DNA from: an uncultured Lachnospiraceae bacterium | Lineage (GTDB): Bacteria; Bacillota; Clostridia; Lachnospirales; Lachnospiraceae | Reading direction: 5' to 3' | NCBI GenBank assembly: GCA_910577645.1 | Contig: CAJTOL010000005.1 | Coordinates: 62,001 to 126,000 of the forward strand | DNA: 64,000 nucleotides | Part shown: positions 8,782-16,764 of the stretch, one piece after another | Layout of the letters: each line of letters starts with the position of its first letter | Position numbering within the stretch: the first letter of the stretch is position 1 | The notes under the pieces: model-generated | Databases searched by the model: none | What the model was told of the DNA's origin: nothing | Seen by the model: only the letters and a program-made list of their open reading frames with translations | Position numbers and translations under genes: made by a program

Positions 8782-10183
8782 TTATTGTATCAGCACGTTT
8801 TTTCCCTCAAATGCAAATCCATATTTGCGAATCCGTTCTGATTCAATCCCCCTGGCTTCTAAAGCTGATGCATATTGCTGTTCTTCAATCTGTCTCAATG
8901 CGGCATTCGCAGTATCTTCCAGGGACCTCTCTTCTCCGGAATCCCTGACCTTAAATCCTATGATTATGGCATTGTCTGTTTCATTTTTTGGCTCCATCAT
9001 CACATCATATCTTCCAAAGCCACTTTCCCGATTAGATGTAATTACATACCTCTCTGACAATTCCACTGTTAAGCCTAATACAAAACCGTGGTAAAACCGT
9101 TCAGGTTCAGATTCCTCTGATGGTTTTGTCCCGCTATCGAAATAGCTGATCGTATTCAAAGCTATTTTATTCATATAAGCATTCATGGCCTTTATGTCCC
9201 CTGTTAACATGGCTTTCACGAAATCATTATATTCCGGCATAAAATCTCTAAACCATCCATCTGTCATCTGGCCAAACATAAATCGAACTTCCCGGTTCGT
9301 TAAAGTCAGATCATAAATATCCCGTCCCCATTCTTCATCTCAGCCTATTCACTAGACCGTTACTGCTGGTATTTGCCCAGTACATGGAAAATCGTTTCTT
9401 ATCCAAAAAATTTAAGATAGACCATGGGTTATAAATATCCTGCCTTCTTCCAAAAGTAAAACCATCATACCAATCTTTTATTCTTTGTCTCTTGTCATAC
9501 AATCCATACTCTTTTAAAGCTTCCCACACTTCCTCTTCCATAAATCCAAAACAATTCTTATATTTCTCTGAAGTGGTAGTTACCACTTCCAGATTATTTA
9601 AGTCAGAAAAAATGGACTCCTTACTGACTCTGGTAATTCCAGTCATAACTGCCCGCTCTAAATAGGGATTCGTCTTAAAGGTTGAGTTAAGCATCCCTCT
9701 GATAAAGTCTGTCATTTCCTGCCAGTAGCCATGCACCCATGCTTCTTGAAGCGGAGTATCATACTCATCCATTAAAATAATTACTTTTTTTCCGTAATAT
9801 CTCAAAAGATAGCAGGAAAGTTCCCGCAAAGCGCAAGCAGCCACTGAATCTGACATATCCATAAATATCTTGTTAAAAAATTTTTCCTCATCTTTTCTTA
9901 ATATACGGCTATCCAGCAAAAAATCAAACTTGCTATATAATTTTTGTATAATCATGCAGAGTTTTTCCAAACCTTCTTGGACGGGTAATCAGGGTTACAT
10001 CATCTCCATTTTCCCACCATTCCTTGATAAAATTGGTTTTATCAATATAAAAATATTGATTCTCTATTAATTTTTCGTAGCAAAATAGTTCTGTACCAGT
10101 CTGCGCCTTGCCATGCCTGATTTTATTTTAGATACATCCAATGCCGAAAATGCTTCCTCAAAAACTGTGATTTTTTCTTCCAT
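8782..10183 (-). pseudogene. Broken AAA-ATPase-like / PD-(D/E)XK nuclease-domain gene
   Basis: Three out-of-frame pieces of one protein run along the minus strand. The first (10.1-9.98 kb) has YIDKTNFIKEWWENG followed by the P-loop region ITRPRRFGKTL and then goes out of frame. The second (9970-9335) continues with the LLRYYGKKVIILMDEYDTPL Walker B block and breaks at YWANTSSNGLVNRL. The third (about 9320-8782) resumes at YDLTLTNREVRFMFGQM and contains the C-terminal nuclease-like domain, ending GFAFEGKNVLIQ. Compared with intact relatives, around 50-60 residues are missing at the second junction. Intact members are common in gut anaerobes as multicopy accessory genes of unknown role. An ATG at 10183 (MEEKITVFEEAF) may be the old start but is not in frame with the P-loop part. 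Confidence 0.82.
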
Positions 10184-10317
10184 ATCCTATATCTTTATTT
10201 AATCCAGTGCTTATATCGCCTCCTAAAATGCTATTTTCTTCCCCTATTTCTAAAAGTAGGGTAACTTTAAGAAAGCGGCCCTGATAGCCCGTTTAAAATC
10301 TTTCTTTTTGTGGCTAT

Positions 10318-11322
10318 TTATGCATACTTTTTGTGGGATGCTTGGACACTCTCCGTTTTAATGGTACAGTAGAGCATTGTCGTATCCAGTTTTTCATGTC
10401 CCAGAAATTCCTTTACCTGTTCTATCGGCATCCCTCGCCCTAGAAGGTCCGTTGCTATCGTCCGCCGGAACCGGTGCGGATGCACTCCCTTTACTTCTGT
10501 CCGATTCCCCAAATTTCGTAACATATATTGAATTCCTGCCACACTCAAACGCTCATGGGGGCTGTCTGAGGTTACAAACAGCGGTCTGCTTTGCAGATTC
10601 TCCTCTCCTGCCCTTGTTTGCAAATACCGGCGCAGGTAGAACTTTGCGCTGTCTGTTAAATACGTCTTTCTCTCTTTGCTTCCTTTTCCATAGACAATCA
10701 ACTCCTGCTTCCCCATTTCAATATCCCCTACATTGAGGGATACCAGCTCTGACACTCTGACGCCGGTACTATATAAAAACTCTACCAGCGCCCGATCCCG
10801 GATATTCCCGCATCCAGTCCGTAGTGCCTCCATCTCTTCTGCACTGTACGGCTTTTTTATGGTCTTTTCCAGCTTCAACAGTCCTACCTTTTTCACTGGG
10901 TTGCTATGTACCAGCTCTTCTGTAATCAAAAAGTCCCAAAAGCTGGACAGATAATGGAGCCGGGTCTGCATAGTGGACATTTTAATCCCTCTCTGTTCCC
11001 GCATAATCCCATAGTAATATCGCAGATCCATACCCGTGATGTCTTCCAGACGTTTCCCCAGGAAATTCAGCATGTTATAGATCTCTCTGGTATACTGCTT
11101 TAACGTGTTATTTTGCCTGTTTACTGCCTTTTTAGATGCTACAAACATTCGAATTTTCGCCTCATCCCCTTCCAAGCCGCTTGGTATTAACTCTGTACTC
11201 TCTTCCTTCACCTCTTTCCCATGGAAGTTCATGTAGAGTACGTTATTTAAGTGTTCTAACTGTTCCTGACCTAGGTGCGGTGACATCTGATTGATCACAT
11301 TTTCAAGTATTTTTTCAATCAT
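10318..11322 (-). CDS. Tyrosine recombinase / phage-type integrase
   Basis: The 334-residue protein has a core-binding N-terminal domain (about residues 50-145) and a catalytic domain with the expected residues: Arg in STGVRVSELVSL, HPHRFRR (His-x-x-Arg), the later His in LGHEKLDTTMLYC, and the nucleophilic Tyr in the same motif. Such enzymes cut and join DNA at short recombination sites. It resembles XerC/D-like integrases of mobile elements more than housekeeping Xer proteins. The phage lysis genes 1-3 kb away suggest it belonged to a prophage, but attachment sites were not identified. GGAGGG precedes ATG 11322 and lies in a possible hairpin. Confidence 0.92.
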   Translation of the reverse strand: MIEKILENVINQMSPHLGQEQLEHLNNVLYMNFHGKEVKEESTELIPSGLEGDEAKIRMFVASKKAVNRQNNTLKQYTREIYNMLNFLGKRLEDITGMDLRYYYGIMREQRGIKMSTMQTRLHYLSSFWDFLITEELVHSNPVKKVGLLKLEKTIKKPYSAEEMEALRTGCGNIRDRALVEFLYSTGVRVSELVSLNVGDIEMGKQELIVYGKGSKERKTYLTDSAKFYLRRYLQTRAGEENLQSRPLFVTSDSPHERLSVAGIQYMLRNLGNRTEVKGVHPHRFRRTIATDLLGRGMPIEQVKEFLGHEKLDTTMLYCTIKTESVQASHKKYA

Positions 11323-11366
11323 AAAAATAAGCCCTCCTTCTACAGTTAGAATAAAGGCTTATTTTT
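11323..11366 (-). promoter_or_regulatory. Hairpin next to the integrase ribosome site
   Basis: A perfect 11-bp inverted repeat (AAAAATAAGCC at 11323-11333, GGCTTATTTTT at 11356-11366) brackets the integrase ribosome-binding site. In the minus-strand mRNA the downstream arm covers the bases between GGAGG and the ATG, so folding could hide the start. Read on the plus strand, it also resembles a weak terminator. Confidence 0.45.
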
Positions 11367-11379
11367 TGTTCCGCAATCC

Positions 11380-11408
11380 TTGAATCTTGCTAATAAATAT
11401 GTTATAGT
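11380..11408 (+). promoter_or_regulatory. Promoter of candidate antitoxin RNA
   Basis: TTGAAT (11380-11385), a 17-bp spacer and TATAGT (11403-11408) make a good sigma-A promoter. The predicted start is near 11415. No open reading frame follows; a short transcript would end at the hairpin at 11462-11512. Confidence 0.65.
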
Positions 11409-11414
11409 AAATAT

Positions 11415-11507
11415 ACAAAAGGAGCAACCGCCCACAAGGGGTTGACCTGTTTAACAGTGTACATAGAAATGCCACCCATTACCGGTCAAAGTATGAGGGT
11501 GGTTTTT
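11415..11507 (+). ncRNA. Candidate antisense RNA antitoxin (type I, par-like)
   Basis: A transcript of about 90 nt is predicted between the promoter at 11380-11408 and a GC-rich hairpin followed by five T. It converges on the small hydrophobic peptide gene at 11523-11609. The plus-strand heptamer GCCACCC occurs in this RNA (11471-11477) and again opposite the toxin leader (11646-11652), so the two RNAs can pair there, as in the enterococcal par locus where direct repeats give complementarity between convergent RNAs. That comparison is structural; homology is not shown. Confidence 0.5.
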
Positions 11508-11512
11508 CTATG
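11462..11512. terminator. Shared bidirectional terminator of the toxin-antitoxin locus
   Basis: CATAGAAA...CCACCC at 11462-11477 pairs with GGGTGG...TTTCTATG at 11497-11512, giving a two-part stem. A T-run follows on the plus strand; on the minus strand the tail is weaker. It lies between the two convergent transcripts. Confidence 0.65.
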
Positions 11513-11522
11513 CTTTAAATCA

Positions 11523-11609
11523 TCAGTGACAAATCAAATAAATGAATGTCAGTAGTGACAGAATGAACATTCCAAAGGCCATCAGGTCTTTAAAATCGAA
11601 ATATTTCAC
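11523..11609 (-). CDS. Small hydrophobic peptide, candidate type I (holin-like) toxin
   Basis: The peptide has 28 residues from GTG 11609, with GGGGGTGG as ribosome site about 5 bp upstream; ATG 11624 would add five residues. It begins VKYFDFKDLMAFGMF, followed by a single membrane helix (FILSLLTFIYLIC) and a C-terminal His. The charged start, an FG/LM motif and one helix match the pattern of putative holin-like toxins and Fst/TxpA-type peptides in Firmicutes, which damage the membrane when overproduced. It has its own promoter and an opposing RNA gene. The gene is below the usual annotation length limit. Confidence 0.6.
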   Translation of the reverse strand: MKYFDFKDLMAFGMFILSLLTFIYLICH

Positions 11610-11676
11610 CAGCACCACCCCCATCCTATGTATGAATAGAGGTCAGCCACCCTGTAACACGATTACTCCTAAACAA

Positions 11677-11705
11677 ATTCTAACATACTTTTCTTATCCT
11701 AACAA
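11677..11705 (-). promoter_or_regulatory. Promoter of candidate toxin mRNA
   Basis: On the minus strand TTGTTA (11705-11700), a 17-bp spacer and TAGAAT (11682-11677). The predicted start near 11670 gives a leader of about 60 nt before GTG 11609. The leader contains GGGTGGC, complementary to GCCACCC in the opposing RNA. Confidence 0.65.
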
Positions 11706-11767
11706 CCTGAATTTTTCGTATCTTCTCCACTCAATTAAATAGTGATTTTGGAAACATTACGACTAGA

Positions 11768-12088
11768 ATGAAAACTACATTTATGTTGCCAGAACCATTA
11801 ATAGCATTGAATGGCGCTGTTATAACGGGATCTTGCTGGGGATATAGTTTTGGAGGTATTGCATCAGTTCATTTTGATATTACATTTTCGGAAATGGGTA
11901 CAGGCATAGAAAAATTTCGAATTCCCAATGCTCCTGATTCAAGATATTATTTGATGGCATCTGGGACTTTTGGAGAAAAGTCAGTGTCTGCCTCCATAAA
12001 TTCCGACAAGGTATTTGAACTGTATAGCGACTATGGCCCGGGGAGATATTTAGGCTATGTTATTTGCTTCATTAATAATCAGATATAA
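11768..12088 (+). CDS. Hypothetical protein, 106 aa
   Basis: No family is recognised. The product is rich in beta-type residues, glycine and aromatics, with no signal peptide or membrane helix, and could be a small jelly-roll-like protein or a fragment of a phage structural protein. There is no clear ribosome site before ATG 11768 and the frame is closed just upstream, so it may be the tail of a longer gene. It lies between the toxin-antitoxin locus and the phage lysis genes and faces the next gene tail to tail, 4 bp apart. Confidence 0.45.
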   Translation: MKTTFMLPEPLIALNGAVITGSCWGYSFGGIASVHFDITFSEMGTGIEKFRIPNAPDSRYYLMASGTFGEKSVSASINSDKVFELYSDYGPGRYLGYVICFINNQI

Positions 12089-12092
12089 AGTT

Positions 12093-12392
12093 TTAATATA
12101 AAATTACTGATTGATGAATATAGATCCAATCTCCAACTTCGAAATTCCTTCTATAAGGTTCAAATGTTACAACATTATTGACAATACTTAAAAATCCAAA
12201 GGTTCCATTATCGACTAAAACCATAATGTGATATTCCGGGCATGATACAGATAGAGTACACAGAGTATATGTATATCCTGCGTACATAGGCACTTTTACT
12301 TGATTTGCAGTATATAAGACAGCTTCTTTTCCGCTACGGATTAATGATATGTCCATGTATGGACTATCAAGAGCCTTATATTTGTACTCCAA
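12093..12392 (-). CDS. Hypothetical protein, 99 aa
   Basis: No family is recognised. The sequence looks like a beta-rich globular domain (MYAGYTYTLCTLSVSC; NGTFGFLSIVNNVVTFEPY; ends EVGDWIYIHQSVILY). The start is a TTG with only AGGGA close to it, and an internal ATG at residue 13 has no ribosome site, so the start is uncertain and the gene may be 5'-truncated. Its convergent neighbour at 11768 has a similar beta-rich composition. Together they look like cargo or debris of the former prophage. Confidence 0.4.
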   Translation of the reverse strand: MEYKYKALDSPYMDISLIRSGKEAVLYTANQVKVPMYAGYTYTLCTLSVSCPEYHIMVLVDNGTFGFLSIVNNVVTFEPYRRNFEVGDWIYIHQSVILY

Positions 12393-12496
12393 ATCCCTAT
12401 TTAATTAAGCCCCCTACCACCCTCCCCACCTCAGGGCCCCACCAGCCCTTTTTCATAAATATTTATACAATAAAAAAACACAAAAGGAGACAAAAA

Positions 12497-12859
12497 ATGG
12501 AAAAAGTAAAATATGGAAAAACAACATACACCCTCGTACCTGGAGGATTCGACACATTCACAGAGGATAAATTGATTCTCAGGCATCTGAAAGAAGGAAA
12601 AAGCCTGGAAGAAATTCAGGAAACCGCCAAAGCAGTGAATATCAATGACAGCATTGACCTAATAGGCAGCGAAGGACAGATTATGCGTTCCTTGAAGGGA
12701 TACGCCTATTCCGGTCAGATATGCGAAATAGAGGATTATCTTGTTGAAGAAAAAGCAATCCCGGCAGAAGCAGAGAATACCACAAAAGCGGAAACAGATG
12801 TGGAAGAAATCCGTACAGAGGTGGTAACCATAATATTCTCAAAGCCGCAAAATCAATAA
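12497..12859 (+). CDS. Hypothetical phage-type protein upstream of holin, 120 aa
   Basis: ATG 12497 is chosen over the upstream in-frame start because AAAAGGAGAC lies 6-7 bp before it. The protein starts MEKVKYGKTTYTLVPGGF and is acidic, with a helical middle (LEEIQETAKAV, IDLIGSEGQIMRSLKGYAY) and a charged, Ala/Glu-rich tail. No named domain is recognised. Small genes of this size often precede the holin in Clostridial phages. It lies 27 bp before the holin and probably shares its transcript. Confidence 0.65.
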   Translation: MEKVKYGKTTYTLVPGGFDTFTEDKLILRHLKEGKSLEEIQETAKAVNINDSIDLIGSEGQIMRSLKGYAYSGQICEIEDYLVEEKAIPAEAENTTKAETDVEEIRTEVVTIIFSKPQNQ

Positions 12860-12886
12860 ATATCACAGGAGGAAATAAGTATAGAA

Positions 12887-13351
12887 ATGAAAATCAACCC
12901 AGTAGAATACATAATCAGCGCCATTGCAGGCGCATTTTTTAGTTTTTTTGGGATTCTTGCAATTCCCTTAGCCCTTCTTATCCCATGCAATATGATTGAC
13001 TATTTTACAGGCCTGGCTGCCTCAAAGGTCAATGGACAGAAAATCACCAGTGACAAATCCTTTAACGGGATTATGAAAAAGGTATTGATGTATATCCTGA
13101 TTTTTGTAGGGTTTGGGATTGACTGTATGATTTCTTACGTAGCTGTCACGCTGCATATTGAGATGAAATTTCCCATGTTATTTGCGGCCATGGTAGCTTC
13201 GTGGCTGGTAATCAATGAACTTATCAGTATTACAGAAAATTGTCAGTCAGCAGGAGTCACGATTCCCATCCTCAGCCCTGTGCTGAAAATTATTAAGAAA
13301 GAAATAGAATCCGTGGCAGATATGCCGAAAGATGAACAACAAGAAAAATAA
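12887..13351 (+). CDS. Phage holin family protein (TIGR01593-like toxin-secretion/phage-lysis holin)
   Basis: The 154-residue membrane protein has three or four hydrophobic segments (about residues 8-35, 60-80, 88-112) and the family block MIDYFTGLAASKVNGQKITS followed by SFNGIMKKVLMY, typical of the Holin_4/TIGR01593 group that includes phage holins and TcdE. Holins form membrane holes that release endolysin, or in some clusters toxins. AGGAGG lies 14 bp upstream of ATG 12887, rather far. The amidase gene follows at once, so this is a lysis cassette. Confidence 0.88.
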   Translation: MKINPVEYIISAIAGAFFSFFGILAIPLALLIPCNMIDYFTGLAASKVNGQKITSDKSFNGIMKKVLMYILIFVGFGIDCMISYVAVTLHIEMKFPMLFAAMVASWLVINELISITENCQSAGVTIPILSPVLKIIKKEIESVADMPKDEQQEK

Positions 13352-13361
13352 GGAGAGATTT

Positions 13362-14249
13362 ATGAAAATACAAAAGCAATATTTAACTGTCAGTGGTTAT
13401 AATCGGCCCGGAACCACCCGGGCCAGAACAACTGCTGTGGCCTGCCACTATATCGGTAACCCCGGGACCAGCGCCCAGGCCAACCGAAACTGGTTCGAAA
13501 GCCTGGGAAAGACCCGCGAGACGAAAGCAAGCTGCCACTATATTATCGGTTTGGACGGAGAGATTTTACAGCTTATCCCAGAAGAAGAAATAAGCTGGTG
13601 TACCAATCAGGCAAACAGCTATACCATCAGTATTGAAGCCTGCCATCCGGATAAAACCGGAAAATTCACTGCAGCTACTTACGAGTCGTACACAGCCCTC
13701 TGTGCAGATATCTGCCGCCGCTGGGGTCTGGATCCCTTAAAGGGAGGCCTGATTCGGCACTACGATGTAACAGGGAAAATTTGCCCTAAATGGTTTACAG
13801 AACACCCGGATGCCTGGGAGCAATTTAAAAAAGACGTGGCAGCCAAATTGTGGGGAATGGAAACCGGAAAGCCAGAGACCGGAGAAACCGAAACCGGAAA
13901 ACCAGAAACTATAAAACCGGAAATACAAAAGAAATCCGGATGGCAGAAAGAGGACGGCGGATGGCGCTATTATCAGGGAGATACCGGCCAGCCTGTAAAA
14001 AATGCATGGCATAAAGACAAAGACGGAGAGTGGTACTGGCATGACGGCGCCGGTTTCATGGTTTGTGAAACCTGGAAAACCGGAGCGGATGGCACATGGT
14101 ATTATCTTGGAGCCGATGGCCGTATGCAGAAAGACTCCTGGATCATTGAGAAAGGAAACCTATACCGTTTGAATCAGGACGGCAGCCTGTTTCAGGGAGA
14201 ACTGCATTTAAAAACAGATCCTGCGGGAGCGCTTCAGGCAAGCTCCTGA
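13362..14249 (+). CDS. Endolysin: N-acetylmuramoyl-L-alanine amidase (Amidase_2) with cell-wall-binding repeats
   Basis: ATG 13362 is preceded by AAGGAGAG and gives 295 residues; an earlier in-frame start would overlap the holin. Residues 1-165 form an Amidase_2 domain with zinc-ligand histidines in ACHYIGNPG and IRHYDVTGKICP, so it should cut the bond between muramic acid and L-alanine. A Glu/Thr/Pro linker (about 170-195, repeating ETGKPET) leads to GW-type wall-binding repeats (GWQKEDGGWRYYQGD; TWKTGADGTWYYLG). There is no signal peptide, as expected for export through the holin. A membrane-anchored paralogue of the catalytic domain is at 22.8 kb. Confidence 0.93.
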   Translation: MKIQKQYLTVSGYNRPGTTRARTTAVACHYIGNPGTSAQANRNWFESLGKTRETKASCHYIIGLDGEILQLIPEEEISWCTNQANSYTISIEACHPDKTGKFTAATYESYTALCADICRRWGLDPLKGGLIRHYDVTGKICPKWFTEHPDAWEQFKKDVAAKLWGMETGKPETGETETGKPETIKPEIQKKSGWQKEDGGWRYYQGDTGQPVKNAWHKDKDGEWYWHDGAGFMVCETWKTGADGTWYYLGADGRMQKDSWIIEKGNLYRLNQDGSLFQGELHLKTDPAGALQASS

Positions 14250-14586
14250 CAAAGCGAAAACGGAAATAGTATGATAGAAAAAGTACAACTTTTCGGTTGA
14301 TGACAGAAAAAAATGCCAAAGCTATAATAACATTACAAATAATAGGCGTTTGCGAAACCCGAGACTTTGCTGAATATTCTGACCATCTATTCCATCCAAA
14401 GCCGGTTGCGCCAAACATTCCAATGAGCCCAGCAAAACAGAACCCAGTGGGGTGTCAGCCCTCCTGTGTTCTATGGTCTCATTTCCATGGTGCAAATGCC
14501 TTTTCCTGGAATAGGTGGTCAGAATATTCTCTTAAACTTTAACTTTCGCAATCCCCTGATTACAAATAATTAAAGGAGGAGATCGG
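14250..14586. repeat. Intergenic inverted repeat, likely IS-end or MITE remnant
   Basis: A 23-bp inverted repeat with one mismatch lies at 14372-14394 and 14507-14529 (core GAATATTCTGACCA). Shorter complementary blocks continue outside it (TTTGCGAAA at 14349-14357, TTTCGCAA at 14544-14551), so the arms span about 60-70 bp around a centre of about 110 bp. No transposase is present. Multiple repeated blocks of this kind resemble the ends of IS21-type elements, but that assignment is from memory and unverified. Confidence 0.5.
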
Positions 14587-15393
14587 TTGCAGATGAACAA
14601 TGTGGAGAAAAAAATATTGTCCCTTCTCCGTCATATGAGGGATGAATACGGGGTAATTGGAGTGAAAGGTGAGTTTGAGGCGGAAGGCGCGCGGCTGGAG
14701 GAACTTTTGAGATTGAAGGACATTGCATCTGCCGCGAATTTAGAGCTGATTATAAAAATCGGCGGCTGTGAAGCAATTACAGATATGCGGCATGCCCGAT
14801 CAGCAGGAGCTTCCCATATCGTAGCCCCGATGATTGAATCTGCATTTGCTGCGACAAAATTTATTGGAGCCTCTAAGGCGGTGTTTCGAGAAGAAGAATT
14901 GGAGAAAGTTGGACTTTTAATTAATGTGGAAACTGTAGATGGAATGCGTAACTTTGATCAGATTTGTGATATTCCGGATGCGGAAATATTGGCGGGTCTG
15001 GATATAGGCAGAGTGGATATGGCCTGCTCCATGGGACTTGGGGCAGAGAGCTGCAACAGTAACCAGGTATTTCAGGCTTGTCTGGAAATGTGTGGGAAAT
15101 GGTATGGAAAATTTCCGGAAAAGAGCTGTACAATCGGAGGACTTCTGAATATGGAGACAATCCGGTTTTTAGAGGCAATACCAAGAGAGTATCATGTGGG
15201 CTGCGAGTCCAAGAAAGCGGTATTTTCTTCAGAAGTAATTGAACGCGGCAAACTAAAGGAAGCATTCCTGGAGGCCATCCGGTTTGAAACACTGTGGTAT
15301 GAAAACTATATGGAAGATTACCATTGGATGAGCAGCAGCAACTGGAATTATTTTAAGATTCTCCCCAAGTATGAGATGGTATTGCGCGGATAA
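14587..15393 (+). CDS. HpcH/HpaI-type aldolase / citrate lyase beta-like protein
   Basis: The 268-residue protein has the PEP/pyruvate-barrel hallmarks: an acidic strand end in LELIIKIGGCEAITDM, IVAPMIESAFAATKF, LINVETVDGM (metal-binding Glu) and GLDIGRVDMACSMGLG (metal-binding Asp). Enzymes of this fold carry out Mg2+-dependent retro-aldol cleavage or C-C bond formation with pyruvate or acetyl-CoA; the substrate here is unknown. TTG 14587 is preferred because GGAGGA lies 6 bp before it, whereas ATG 14593 is 12 bp away. The broken MalT-type regulator gene follows by 23 bp and may once have controlled this gene. Confidence 0.8.
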   Translation: MQMNNVEKKILSLLRHMRDEYGVIGVKGEFEAEGARLEELLRLKDIASAANLELIIKIGGCEAITDMRHARSAGASHIVAPMIESAFAATKFIGASKAVFREEELEKVGLLINVETVDGMRNFDQICDIPDAEILAGLDIGRVDMACSMGLGAESCNSNQVFQACLEMCGKWYGKFPEKSCTIGGLLNMETIRFLEAIPREYHVGCESKKAVFSSEVIERGKLKEAFLEAIRFETLWYENYMEDYHWMSSSNWNYFKILPKYEMVLRG

Positions 15394-15416
15394 AACGTCA
15401 AAATGGAGGTGGCCAG

Positions 15417-16501
15417 GTGGCAGAGACCAGAGTGTACTTAATAGAATATTTAAAAGAGAAACTTTGGCGGATTCCACAAGTTCCGTTGACGATGATTTCT
15501 GCACCAATGGGGTATGGCAAAATCTTTTAGGAGGAGGAAAAGAAGGATTCTGGGAAGACTTTCAGGGAATATTCCAAACAGAGAGCGAAGAGCTCTTCCG
15601 CTTTTTGAATTCTTCTCCTATGCCAGAGCAGCCAGAGGAATTGCGAAGGTTTGTGAAAATGTTTCAGGAGTTTTGCCGCTTCTATGAGACACCGCTCATC
15701 ATCGTTATGGACGGAATGGAAGATGAAACATATGTACTGGTTCGGGAATTTTTGCACTTTTGGGTAAAAAATCTTCCGGATGGGGTGCATCTGGTGATTT
15801 CCGGAAGAGGGACAGCGGCCAGGCATGACACGTTTTATCAGATTTATGGATTAGCAAATCAGATTGGTCAGGAAGATTTTTCCTATTCAATGAAAGACAT
15901 GGAGCAATATTACCGCCTGAATGGCGTGGTATTGTCCCGTCAGATGCTGCAGGCTCTGCATCAGATGTGCGCGGGATGGAATGTTTTAGTGCACATGAAT
16001 TTAAGGGAGTATCAGGAAAGAAAAAGCTTTTTATCAGAGCAGGAAATGTTTCAATTCATGGAACGAGTAGTAATTAGTCGTATTTCTCCGCAGGTTTTTG
16101 ATTTCCTTTCCGTTATGGCAGCGGCGGATTCTTTTTCTGTAGAAAAAGCAGAGTATTTATGGGGAAAGGGGGACGGGGAGAAATTGATAAAAGAGCTGAT
16201 GGAAGAGGGCCTTCTGCTTACCTTTGACCGTTCCCGAAATCGCTATCAGATAGTGCCTTTATTTGCCAGATATATTTCATGGAAAAATGAACGTTTGCCG
16301 GAGGAAATACGAAACAGGTATTTAAACCGGCTGGCAGAATGGTATCTGAAAAAAGATGAAAATGAGAGGGCCAGAAGACTGTACTATCGGATTAAAAACT
16401 TTGACGCGCTGATGGACGCGGCAATTGCAGACGGCGATCACTGGCTGAATGTCACAATCGGATTGGATAAAGTGCTGGCCCAAAGGGAGGCGCTGTCTTG
16501 A
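15417..16501 (+). pseudogene. MalT-type LuxR-family regulator, truncated and frameshifted
   Basis: GTG 15417, with GGAGGT upstream, opens a typical N-terminus (VAETRVYLIEYLKEKLWRIP, then TMISAPMGYGK). The frame closes at 15530 immediately after the Walker A GYGK, and homology resumes in another frame at GFWEDFQGIFQTESEELF. It continues through LIIVMDG and GVHLVISGRG (Walker B region of STAND ATPases) to a stop at 16501. The TPR-like part and C-terminal LuxR DNA-binding domain are missing: intact relatives have about 850-900 residues. At least one internal deletion with frameshift and a 3' loss are needed to explain it. It cannot act as a regulator. Confidence 0.82.
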
Positions 16502-16764
16502 AAGAATGCCCCTTGCAGGCGCGGAGAGTACCAGAGGGATGGCGGCAGCGAAAGGCCGGGCAAGCAATCAGCCGGATAAGGTGGTGGGGCATTTGGATCC
16601 CGGAGCGGTTACAATGGATATTCAACTGGAATGCCTGGCAGATTATCTTGGAAAAAAGATGGCCTTCCTTTGAATTTACCGGTGTCTAAGCCTTCCGGAT
16701 AGTTGAAAAGTAGCCGAAAAAGTGCTATAATACGGCTGAAATCAACTATGGGGGATTGGATGTT

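Noticed and set aside
9284..9300. GAAC and GTTC half-sites near 9.29 kb as a LexA box
   Set aside because: The spacing is six rather than four bases and it lies inside a pseudogene, far from any promoter.
16502..16740. Open frames after the MalT-type remnant (for example one ending DYLGKKMAFL)
   Set aside because: They may be fragments of a lost gene, but no family is recognisable and the frames overlap one another without start signals.
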